Source: Planctomycetota bacterium
GTDB lineage: Bacteria; Planctomycetota; PUPC01; JABMSA01; JAUWKK01
Direction of reading: 5' to 3'
NCBI GenBank assembly: GCA_030614245.1
Contig: JAUWKK010000180.1
Coordinates: 1-6,222, forward strand
DNA: 6,222 nt
Shown: positions 1 through 5,371 of the stretch, piece by piece
Layout: every line of letters begins with the position of its first letter
Position numbering within the stretch: position 1 is the first letter of the stretch
Made by a program: the position numbers and the translations under genes
Notes under the pieces: generated by a model
What the model saw: only the letters and a program-made list of their open reading frames with translations
Told to the model about the DNA's origin: nothing
The model's database searches: none

Positions 1-1
1 C

Positions 2-691
2 CCCGACAACAACATAATGGACGAGATGTGGTCGGTCCGCCCCACTGCGGACGCGACGCCATTGCGAGGCTACTTGGGGCGTTTTCTTTTTTCGGGCGAT
101 GATGTTTTCCAACGAGTCGGCGAGCTAAGCGGCGGGGAGCAGGCGCGCGTGGCCATCGCCAGGCTGATCCTCGCCGGAACCAATCTCCTCGTTCTCGATG
201 AGCCGACTAACCATCTCGATATCCAGTCGCGTACCGCTCTCGAACAGGCGCTGCTCGGCTTCGACGGTACCATACTGCTCGTCACGCACGACCGCTTTCT
301 GCTGAATAAGGTTGCCCGCAAAGTCCTTGCAATCGGACACGGCACGGCAAAGCTCTACAACTCGCAGTACGCTCGTTGCGAGCAGAAGATCCGCGCCCAG
401 TTCCATCCCGCCACAACCACGCCGGAGCCGGAAGCAAGGTGTAAGCCGAGGCCAGGACCGAAATCCTCGAGTAAGCGCAGGCGAATCGCCAAGTCGCTCA
501 ACGAACTGGAACAGCTCATCATCGAGCGGGAAGATGAGCTTTCGCACAACGAGTGGCGGCTGGCCGACCCCCAGCTCTTCCGGCATCCAGAGAAAATGAA
601 AAAACTCAAGCGGGAGCACGCGGCTATCCGGAAGAGATTGGACGAACTCAACGCCGAGTGGGAGGTCCTGGTAGACGAACGGGCTTCCTGA
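2..691 (+). CDS. ABC-F family ATPase, C-terminal half (5' end cut by window edge)
   Basis: Soluble ABC-F protein with no membrane domain; family members act on ribosomes or in translation quality control, and some give antibiotic resistance. The frame is open from the window edge, and the five codons before the ATG at 17 (PDNNI) fit the family, so the true start lies upstream. Numbered from that ATG, the second nucleotide-binding domain shows the signature LSGGEQARVAIARL (37-50), Walker B LLVLDEPTNHLD (57-68) with catalytic Glu62, and the switch histidine His91 in LLVTHDRF. Residues 135-155 are a basic, Pro-rich linker. Residues 155-220 are charged and Leu-rich, and probably form the C-terminal coiled coil seen in Uup-type and some other ABC-F proteins. 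The Walker A motif and the first domain are outside the window. The stop is TGA at 689-691. The family is certain; the subfamily cannot be assigned from this half. Confidence 0.93.
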   Translation, partial: PDNNIMDEMWSVRPTADATPLRGYLGRFLFSGDDVFQRVGELSGGEQARVAIARLILAGTNLLVLDEPTNHLDIQSRTALEQALLGFDGTILLVTHDRFLLNKVARKVLAIGHGTAKLYNSQYARCEQKIRAQFHPATTTPEPEARCKPRPGPKSSSKRRRIAKSLNELEQLIIEREDELSHNEWRLADPQLFRHPEKMKKLKREHAAIRKRLDELNAEWEVLVDERAS

Positions 692-749
692 TTCAGCCCT
701 GCGGTCAGCGGGTGCATTGATATGCGGAGGCGGCCATCGCTCAGATTAA

Positions 750-823
750 GACCTCAGACCTCAGGCCTCAGGCAGAAAGAGCGAGCGGCATCCCTGAAGT
801 CTGTAGCCTGAAGCCTGTAGCCT
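750..823. repeat. Heptanucleotide repeats between convergent genes
   Basis: Two blocks of 7-base repeats fill much of the gap between the ABC-F stop (691) and the fxsA stop (827). The left block, 750-773, reads GACCTCA twice, GGCCTCA once, then GGC. The right block, 793-823, is four units of the form CCTGAAG/TCTGTAG/CCTGAAG/CCTGTAG. The reverse complement of the right unit (CTTCAGG) differs by one base from CCTCAGG in the left block, so the two blocks could pair imperfectly into a long hairpin. A role as a bidirectional terminator for the convergent genes is inference. No clear poly-T tract follows on either strand. Confidence 0.6.
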
Positions 824-826
824 TCG

Positions 827-1240
827 TTATCTCGCGTCGTCGTGCCATGATGTTGTGATGTGAATCGTGCCGCTCTCGAGCTTTCGGCGGAGCATGGCCT
901 TGACGCGATTGCGGAGCAGCCGTCTGATCGGCGGGATGAGTATTGCGAAGCCGAGCGCATCGGTGAGCAGCCCGGGCGTTATCAGCAGTGCGGCTGCGAG
1001 CACGACCATGAGGCCGTCGATGATACCGTCGGCGGGTAGTATTCCATCGGCGAGGTCGCGCTGAATCTGCCGCCAGACCGCCAACCCCTGCCGGCGTGCG
1101 AGCGTAGCGCCCAGCACACCGGTTGCCAGCACCAGCACGATCACCGCTTTGGCACCATCAAAAACCCGGCCAAGTTGAATCAAAAGATACAACTCGGCCA
1201 GTGGCACTATAGTGAAAAGGAGAATCAGACGGATTATCAT
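827..1240 (-). CDS. fxsA: FxsA-like inner membrane protein
   Basis: 137-residue protein matching the FxsA family. In E. coli, FxsA is an inner membrane protein whose overproduction relieves F-plasmid (PifA) exclusion of phage T7; its ordinary role is unclear. The N-terminus MIIRLILLFTIVPLAELYLLI (1-21) has the family's Pro-x-x-Glu within the first membrane segment. A second segment spans about 31-46, followed by ARRQG (48-52). The block ILPADGIIDGL (67-77) leads into a third hydrophobic segment (about 78-102) containing TPGLLTDALG, the family's most conserved part. The tail (103-137) is basic and cytoplasmic in type. Length is typical for the family. The start ATG at 1238-1240 fits the family N-terminus, although upstream there is only a weak GAG about 12 bases away. 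It lies 61 bases downstream of the pseudopilin-like gene on the same strand and may be co-transcribed with it. Confidence 0.9.
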   Translation of the reverse strand: MIIRLILLFTIVPLAELYLLIQLGRVFDGAKAVIVLVLATGVLGATLARRQGLAVWRQIQRDLADGILPADGIIDGLMVVLAAALLITPGLLTDALGFAILIPPIRRLLRNRVKAMLRRKLESGTIHITTSWHDDAR

Positions 1241-1301
1241 CAGTCAGCGGGTCTCGAAGGGATGCTGCCCGACAGACTCCATAGTTGCAGCCTCAGAGCG
1301 T

Positions 1302-2186
1302 TCAATGAAGTCCGAGGTCCAGCAGGTAGCGATTGTTCCACCGGTCGATGAGGTCCCGTTCCGATGCCTCATCATCCTTGTAGAACTCCATCACGTGGCC
1401 GTCCAGGAAGAGGATATTGGCAATACCGCCCCGGTGTCGGAAGTCGATCTGAGTGACATTCCTGGGCTTGTTGTCCGTTCCGGAGGTGTATGCGTAATGG
1501 ACTATAGCGCTCTTTGTCGGTCCAATAATCGCCGCATGCGAAATATGCTTGAACTCCTGCATATTCATGGGCCGTTTGAGCGCGTCGGAACCGGGATTAT
1601 TGGCCAGTTTAAGGGCCATCTCGTGAATCGTTGTATTATCGGCTTCGCTCGTAGGCTGCCTGCCTTCGTCTGCTACAAATACCCTCAGGGCCATCATGAA
1701 CAGCGTCGCATCATACCTGCCCGGGTAGGAACTGCCTATGACCGGTATCGGCTCGAACTGGCCCTTCGATGCCATGTACACACCATCGCCGACGCCGCGA
1801 GTAGGGTCGACCCAGGCCTTATGCAAAGGAAGCACCCCCTTCTTGCCTTTCTCCCATCTCCTGTAATCATCCCATTTGCGGTCCGCCATATACATGCTCA
1901 GTATCATCTTCCATCTGAGGGGGTTGCCCTTGTTATAGCCATTCCCCTCGGGGTCCTGTTTGCCGGAGCCCTGATCGCAACGGGGCAGCCAGCCGTGGTG
2001 CTCGCCCTGGTACATAGCGAACGCCCGCCCTATCCCCTGCAATTGCACCTTGCACTTGGTCGTATAAGTGTAATCCTTCGCCGTGCTGTAGACCGGATAC
2101 CCGATAGCCGCCAGCAGCATTATCACTGCCATGACCACAAGCAACTCCATCAACGTGAAACCTTGCCTCTTGATGTCTCTATACAT
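1302..2186 (-). CDS. Secreted pseudopilin-like protein with type IV prepilin leader and C-terminal GG..DGHV motif
   Basis: 294 residues. The leader MYRDIKRQG is followed by FTLMELLVVMAVIMLLAAIGYP, a class III signal. A prepilin peptidase would cut after Gly9; Glu14 is the conserved +5 Glu, and residues 10-30 form the hydrophobic helix. The rest is a globular exported domain. Near the C-terminus, HRGGIANILFLDGHV (251-265) matches the motif of the large H-X9-DG (DUF1559-like) pseudopilin families of Planctomycetes and Lentisphaerae, although here ten residues separate His251 from Asp262-Gly263. The protein is probably exported and processed by a type II secretion/type IV pilus-like system; its substrate or partner is unknown. 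The ATG at 2184-2186 is chosen because GAGGAG lies 7 bases upstream and the leader length is normal. The frame is open up to 2258, but that would run into the promoter. A TTG at 2222, also preceded by GAGGAG, is a weaker alternative. Confidence 0.87.
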   Translation of the reverse strand: MYRDIKRQGFTLMELLVVMAVIMLLAAIGYPVYSTAKDYTYTTKCKVQLQGIGRAFAMYQGEHHGWLPRCDQGSGKQDPEGNGYNKGNPLRWKMILSMYMADRKWDDYRRWEKGKKGVLPLHKAWVDPTRGVGDGVYMASKGQFEPIPVIGSSYPGRYDATLFMMALRVFVADEGRQPTSEADNTTIHEMALKLANNPGSDALKRPMNMQEFKHISHAAIIGPTKSAIVHYAYTSGTDNKPRNVTQIDFRHRGGIANILFLDGHVMEFYKDDEASERDLIDRWNNRYLLDLGLH

Positions 2187-2240
2187 TGCTCTACTCCTCG
2201 CACAAAAGGCCTGACGGCGCAACTTAACTCCTCTACTATT

Positions 2241-2268
2241 ATTGTATCGGGTTGTCACAACTTGTCAA
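2241..2268 (-). promoter_or_regulatory. Sigma70-type promoter of the pseudopilin-like gene, with palindrome in the spacer
   Basis: Read on the minus strand, a perfect -35 TTGACA (2268-2263) is followed after 16 bases by TACAAT (2246-2241), one mismatch from consensus. The predicted transcript start, near 2234, gives a leader of about 48 bases containing the GAGGAG ribosome site before ATG 2186. The spacer holds the palindrome GTTGTCACAAC (plus strand 2251-2261), and CTTGTCAAG (2261-2269) overlaps the -35. This arrangement would suit a repressor operator, but that is inference. The promoter call supports 2186 rather than 2258 as the start codon. Confidence 0.72.
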
Positions 2269-2365
2269 GAGCGGCAAATCCGCCAAGTCTTGCCGAATAT
2301 CGCCCCAAGCCTGTCCCATTGTCCGTCGCGCCAAAAGCCAAAGACTGAAATTGCAGCAAACTTAT

Positions 2366-2394
2366 TTGCATCTTCACGCACCAACGGGTATAAT
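2366..2394 (+). promoter_or_regulatory. Promoter of the tRNA gene cluster
   Basis: A perfect -10 TATAAT sits at 2389-2394, with TTGCAT (2366-2371) 17 bases upstream as a half-matching -35. A GC-rich stretch (AGCAGGCGG) follows the -10, as is common at tRNA and rRNA promoters under stringent control. Transcription would begin near 2401, leaving a leader of under ten bases before the first tRNA at 2410. No other promoter is evident before tRNA-Glu or tRNA-Arg, so all three are probably one transcript. Confidence 0.75.
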
Positions 2395-4089
2395 AGCAGG
2401 CGGTTTTGCTGGGGAATGGTGCAATAGGTAGCACGCCTGACTCTGGATCAGGAGGTTGCAGGTTCGAGTCCTGCTTCCCCAGCCACAAGAGGCGCCCCCA
2501 TCATCCAGCGGCCCAGGATGCAAGGTTCTCAGCCTTGTCACAGGGGTTCGAGTCCCCTTGGGGGTACCACAAAGCGGTGAGAGAGGATCGGCCCACAGCC
2601 TCCAGGCCGTTCCAACTACGCAACGCCAGTGGCTCAGCGGATAGAGCACCGGCCTACGAAGCCGGGGATCGCAGGTTCGAATCCTGCCTGGCGTGCCACA
2701 ATCCGCCTTTGGTGGCCGTAATTCGCCGGTAGCCGTTCTGTGTGCAGCCCCATGCCGCCCGCTTCCGGCATGGGTTTTGGTCAAATTCGAGGTCAATTGA
2801 GTCAAATTTGGAGTCAACTTCTCGGGCGGTGATTCGAGGCCGGCCGTGCCCGTGGCCCTCAGTGGCTCGGCCTCGCTCTCCTGCGGCGAGAGGTCGGGCA
2901 TGCGGTCGAACTTCACGTTCGGGTGGCGGTAGTCGAGGTGCATATAGATCGCATCGGTTATGGCCGACGAGGAGTGCCGGGCGAAACGCTGAGCCATCTC
3001 CTTGTTGTGCGTCCAGAGGTAGTAGAAGGTGATAGCTGTGTGCCGCAAGGCGTGAAAATCGGCGTAGCGGCCGTACTCGTCGATGTAAGGAATGCCGGCG
3101 GCCTCGAGGTCCACCTTAAGCATATCCGCTTGTCTCCGTGGCATCGGGAAGGGCTGCTCTTCGTCAGGATGGTGTTCCCGCCACTTCCGCAATCGCTCGG
3201 CAAGCTCGGGCTGGACGAGTTTCAGCGTCCCGCCCTGGCGGTTCTTCGTGTCAGCCGGGTTCAGGACGATGCACGGTTCCGCACCCTCGAGCTCGAAGCA
3301 TTCCCACGTGAGGCTCCTGGCTTCACCGGCTCGCAGGGCCGACCCGCCGATAACCTGATAAAGCAATGCCCGGCGAGGCCCGGCCATTCCCTTGACGGCG
3401 GGGCCACTGTGTGCGGCCGCGATCAGCTTCCGCATCTCCTCGACAGTCAAAGCACGCCGGATGCGCTGGCGGTCATCGGCCCTGACGGTTTTTCGCTTGA
3501 GGCCTCGCAGCGGATGTTTGGGCATTCGGTCGGCCACATCGACCATCCAGGTCAGAAACGCCTTGAGGCTTTTGAGATAGTGATTCCTGGTCTGAAGGCT
3601 AACCGGTTCGGGAGGAAGGCCTTTCGCCTGCGGACGGGCATCCGTCAGCCGGTCGAGCGTTTTCGCGATAAGGTCCGCATCGATCCGCGGCCAGCGGTTG
3701 ATCCGGGCCATCTCGAACGTGCGCTCGATCTTCCGCAACGATTCCCGGATGTGGCCGGCGGTGCAGTGTTGGCTACGCAGATAGTCGCCGTAGTCGGCGA
3801 GGTGTTCGCTGAGCGGGGTCTTCCGGCTCTCCTCATATTGATCCTCAATGCCGAGGCCGCGGAGGTGCGCCGTCTCTCGCATCCTTGCGATGATATCGTG
3901 TGCGGCGGACTTGTCTGCTGTGTGAAGATTGACCTTGCGCCTGGCGCCGTGCTCGTTGATGATCTCGACAGCGTAATCCCGCGATTCGCACAAGTTGCCC
4001 CGCTTGTCGCGATGTCTGCGCTTATACGGATTACCTGCACCCGCAATCGTGAAGTGCCCCGCAGGCATCGAAAAGGCTCGTGGTGACAT
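2374..4089 (-). CDS. Tyrosine recombinase (site-specific integrase) with open frame continuing antisense through three tRNAs
   Basis: Phage/island-type integrase. Residues about 18-60 look like the small arm-site-binding domain, about 90-185 the helical core-binding domain, and about 210-395 the catalytic domain. The catalytic set is complete: Arg253 in SALRAGEARSLTW, Lys282 in ADTKN, His346 and Arg349 in HALRH, His372 in RHSSS, and the nucleophile Tyr382 in ITDAIYMH. The start ATG (4087-4089) has AGGAGG 5 bases upstream, and that site overlaps the TAG stop of the helix-turn-helix gene, so the two are translationally coupled. Family proteins normally end soon after the Tyr helix. Here the frame stays open to TGA at 2374-2376, 571 codons in all. 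From about residue 464 it is antisense tRNA sequence, with peptides such as RIRTCDPRLRRPVLYPLSH. Residues 396-463 are a Pro/Thr-rich tail. The catalytic call is firm; whether the last 107 residues are ever translated is unknown. Confidence 0.93.
   Translation of the reverse strand: MSPRAFSMPAGHFTIAGAGNPYKRRHRDKRGNLCESRDYAVEIINEHGARRKVNLHTADKSAAHDIIARMRETAHLRGLGIEDQYEESRKTPLSEHLADYGDYLRSQHCTAGHIRESLRKIERTFEMARINRWPRIDADLIAKTLDRLTDARPQAKGLPPEPVSLQTRNHYLKSLKAFLTWMVDVADRMPKHPLRGLKRKTVRADDRQRIRRALTVEEMRKLIAAAHSGPAVKGMAGPRRALLYQVIGGSALRAGEARSLTWECFELEGAEPCIVLNPADTKNRQGGTLKLVQPELAERLRKWREHHPDEEQPFPMPRRQADMLKVDLEAAGIPYIDEYGRYADFHALRHTAITFYYLWTHNKEMAQRFARHSSSAITDAIYMHLDYRHPNVKFDRMPDLSPQESEAEPLRATGTAGLESPPEKLTPNLTQLTSNLTKTHAGSGRHGAAHRTATGELRPPKADCGTPGRIRTCDPRLRRPVLYPLSHWRCVVGTAWRLWADPLSPLCGTPKGTRTPVTRLRTLHPGPLDDGGASCGWGSRTRTCNLLIQSQACYLLHHSPAKPPAIIPVGA
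2410..2485 (+). tRNA. tRNA-Gln(CTG)
   Basis: 76 bases including encoded CCA. The acceptor stem TGGGGAA (2410-2416) pairs with TTCCCCA; U1-A72 with discriminator G73 is typical of bacterial tRNA-Gln. The D arm is GTGC/GCAC. The anticodon stem CCTGA/TCAGG encloses the loop CTCTGGA, giving anticodon CTG, which reads CAG. The T arm is GCAGG-TTCGAGT-CCTGC. All stems pair fully. It is the first gene of a three-tRNA cluster. Confidence 0.97.
2494..2569 (+). tRNA. tRNA-Glu(CTC)
   Basis: 76 bases with encoded CCA, starting 8 bases after tRNA-Gln. The acceptor stem GCCCCCA pairs with TGGGGGT (a G-U pair at the end). The anticodon stem CAAGG/CCTTG encloses TTCTCAG, so the anticodon is CTC, reading GAG. 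The T arm is AGGGG-TTCGAGT-CCCCT and the discriminator is A. The D-loop segment CCAGCGGCCCAGGA resembles bacterial tRNA-Glu. Confidence 0.97.
2623..2698 (+). tRNA. tRNA-Arg(ACG), probable integration site
   Basis: 76 bases with encoded CCA. The acceptor ACGCCAG pairs with CTGGCGT and the discriminator is G. The anticodon stem CCGGC/GCCGG encloses CTACGAA, giving anticodon ACG (read as ICG after deamination). The T arm is GCAGG-TTCGAAT-CCTGC. A 53-base spacer separates it from tRNA-Glu. A tyrosine recombinase gene faces its 3' end, so its 3' half is the likely attachment site and would have been regenerated intact on integration. No second copy of its 3' end is visible elsewhere in the window. 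Confidence 0.97.
2749..2778 (+). terminator. Rho-independent terminator downstream of the tRNA cluster
   Basis: The arms CCCATGCCG (2749-2757) and CGGCATGGG (2766-2774) pair perfectly over nine bases around the 8-base loop CCCGCTTC, and TTTT follows at 2775-2778. It lies 50 bases beyond the CCA of tRNA-Arg, in the right orientation to end the tRNA transcript. It falls within the antisense integrase frame, on the element side of the presumed attachment site. On the minus strand no U tract follows the hairpin, so it should not stop the integrase transcript. Confidence 0.72.
2780..2817. repeat. Four regularly spaced GTCAA motifs near the attachment site
   Basis: GTCAA starts at 2780, 2792, 2801 and 2813, a 12-9-12 spacing that equals an imperfect 21-base tandem repeat. 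On the minus strand it encodes the repetitive peptide LTPNLTQLTSNLT in the integrase tail. The array lies about 80-120 bases from the tRNA-Arg 3' end, a distance at which recombinase arm-type sites are often found. Binding by the integrase or its accessory protein is inference. Confidence 0.5.
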
Positions 4090-4098
4090 TGCATCCTC

Positions 4099-4422
4099 CT
4101 ATATGGGCATCGTGGCCCGCTTGTCAAGGTCATCCTCAGGGAACCCCAGGTCCGCCCATCTTGCGTAATGTGGGCAGCAGGCGCGTATCCAGCGGTCGAG
4201 GACGGCGTCTCGCCATCTTACGGACGTGCCGATGCGAACATCTGCCGGCGGAATTCGCCCGCTGTTGGCTCGGCTGCGAACCTCGCGCTCAGAGATGCCG
4301 AGTTTGATAGCCACCTGCCGGGCACTGAGTAGCACCGGCTTCACGGTGAGGGCAGCTTTCGCTTCAGCGACCATATCGATCGCCACATTGATTGGAATAC
4401 TCGTCAGCTCTTTCTCAAACAC
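4099..4422 (-). CDS. AlpA/excisionase-type helix-turn-helix protein
   Basis: 107 residues. The segment LLSARQVAIKLGISEREVRSRANSGRIPPADVRIGTSVRWRDAVLDRWI (31-79) is a MerR-like winged helix-turn-helix of the AlpA/excisionase (HTH_17) type: helix (SARQVAIKLGI), turn, recognition helix (SEREVRSRANSG), then the RIGTSVRWR wing. In such elements these small proteins direct the integrase toward excision or regulate int. The start is GTG at 4420-4422, with GGAG 8 bases upstream. The TAG stop overlaps the integrase ribosome site, and the integrase starts 9 bases further on, so the two form an operon. The C-terminal 25 residues (CCPHYARWADLGFPEDDLDK) are not part of the fold. Its function as an excisionase or regulator is inferred from fold and position; a cargo regulator is possible. 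Confidence 0.8.
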   Translation of the reverse strand: MFEKELTSIPINVAIDMVAEAKAALTVKPVLLSARQVAIKLGISEREVRSRANSGRIPPADVRIGTSVRWRDAVLDRWIRACCPHYARWADLGFPEDDLDKRATMPI

Positions 4423-4597
4423 CTATTACTCTCCGGACCCCTGCCTCATCTCGCCAACGTCCCATTGCCGGCATTCCACCAACTACGATGTGCAAGAAGA
4501 TAATGAATCGAGATCGCCGATGCAAATGGATAATGCGTCAACTTCGTGTACAATCGTGCGGACACATTGTTGACTCACATGTGTTCACATTGTTGAC
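4423..4597. promoter_or_regulatory. Upstream region of the helix-turn-helix/integrase operon
   Basis: No convincing gene is seen here. On the minus strand it should hold the promoter of the integration operon, but I find no clear -35/-10 pair. The best candidate elements are weak: TTGACG near 4542-4537 without a good -10, and TTGCAT near 4525-4520 followed by TATCTT at about 17 bases. Part of the 17-bp direct repeat lies in it. GTCAACTT at 4537-4544 matches GTCAACTT at 2813-2820 beside the attachment site. Confidence 0.4.
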
Positions 4598-4602
4598 TCA
4601 CA
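4563..4602. repeat. 17-bp exact direct repeat upstream of the integrase operon
   Basis: CACATTGTTGACTCACA occurs at 4563-4579 and again at 4586-4602, separated by TGTGTT, so the period is 23 bases. The intervening sequence adds local symmetry: CACATGTG at 4576-4583 and ATGTG-TT-CACAT at 4579-4590. The second copy overlaps the stop codon (4598-4600) of the unknown gene. Both lie 140-180 bases upstream of the helix-turn-helix gene. This fits a binding site for a dimer or tandem dimers of a regulator or recombination protein; no protein can be assigned from sequence. Confidence 0.75.
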
Positions 4603-5371
4603 CATGCTCGATGATAGCATCCTTTGGGAACTTCGGATGAAGCCGTATCCAACCCTTGGCAATAGGTGCCTCCTGTATAAACCGGTGCTTATTATTTTCA
4701 TGGGCGATGGCAGGATGATCGGAATACTTGCCGCCACCCGTGTTTATCCTATAGGCTCGAATCAACTGATAGCGGCTCTCATATTCCAGCTCCCGCCTAC
4801 CGGCCTTCGGTGAGACGCCAGGCCCATCCTCATTGTGGATTTTCCATGCTAAAGTCGTCAGTCGCATCCGGGGGTCAGACCTCGAGAAGTCGAGATCTTC
4901 AATCTTCTCGAGGCCAGGGTTCCACCATGTCACATGCAGAATGTATCCTTGCTCATCCACTGTTACTACCGCACGTTGATCAGTCGCCCGGGCTTGCTCT
5001 CCCGCCGGTTTCTCGGCTGAGCGCTTCCGCTCCGCCAGCAGTTTCTGCCATCGCTGCTGGTCATCCTGCTCATCTTGCAACAGGGCGGCCGAGGCCTGCC
5101 GCTGCGCCCAGTTCGAGTCAGGCCATGCACTCACGGCAGCCTTGCGGCGCTCCGCCTGCTGCTCCTGGAATGTGTCCGCGTCCCATGTAATGTCCGTCAA
5201 GTAGAGGAGGGACGCGTTGACTTTCGATATGCAAGGAAGCGATTCGATAATGGAATACGCGTCTTCAGGTCTCTCAGACAGGGGTTCCCGAACTTCCGCC
5301 GGCAGGGCCTTCTTGATCTTCTCCCATTCTTCTCGCATGGCGAAGAGCAGCCCCCCGCTCGGCCTCCTCAA
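4598..5371 (-). CDS. Unknown protein, C-terminal part of a probably frameshifted gene
   Basis: 257 codons from a TTG at 5371; not recognised. A TGA two codons before that TTG closes the frame upstream, so it opens only inside the last 100 bases of the preceding frame. Losing one G, or slipping +1, at 5351-5356 would fuse residue 224 of the upstream frame to residue 8 here and give a protein of about 474 residues. Visible parts are a charged helix (12-35), an Ala/Gln/Arg-rich stretch likely to be coiled coil (about 68-125, including QQAERRKAAV, DEQDDQQRW and LAERKRSAEK), and a C-terminal domain from about 133 that looks like beta strands (AVVTVDEQGYILHVTWWNPG). The last two-thirds has normal composition for a real protein. 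If it is a separate gene, ATG 5338 is another possible start, but neither start has a good ribosome site. Confidence 0.58.
   Translation of the reverse strand: MRRPSGGLLFAMREEWEKIKKALPAEVREPLSERPEDAYSIIESLPCISKVNASLLYLTDITWDADTFQEQQAERRKAAVSAWPDSNWAQRQASAALLQDEQDDQQRWQKLLAERKRSAEKPAGEQARATDQRAVVTVDEQGYILHVTWWNPGLEKIEDLDFSRSDPRMRLTTLAWKIHNEDGPGVSPKAGRRELEYESRYQLIRAYRINTGGGKYSDHPAIAHENNKHRFIQEAPIAKGWIRLHPKFPKDAIIEHV

Noticed and set aside
2187..2258. Upstream extension of the pseudopilin-like gene to 2258
   Set aside because: It would start inside the promoter and give an overlong leader before the prepilin cleavage site.
1212..2348. Long plus-strand open frame of 378 codons
   Set aside because: It lies opposite the pseudopilin-like gene, which has a prepilin leader, family motif, ribosome site and promoter on the minus strand. 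The plus-strand product has no recognisable domain.
2406..2732. Plus-strand frames across the tRNA cluster (peptides such as GCRFESCFPSH)
   Set aside because: These are translations of tRNA genes, a known source of false proteins.
2923..4086. Plus-strand open frame of 387 codons
   Set aside because: It is antisense to the integrase catalytic region, where all catalytic residues are present on the minus strand. Long antisense frames are common in GC-rich DNA.
4563..4602. Possible mini CRISPR array
   Set aside because: There are only two 17-bp copies with a 6-base spacer and no adjacent cas genes. The spacing fits protein binding sites instead.
5109..5119. GTTCGAGTCAG resembles a tRNA T-loop and might mark a second attachment site
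   Set aside because: Only the generic T-loop core matches; the flanking bases do not form a tRNA stem and do not repeat the tRNA-Arg 3' end.
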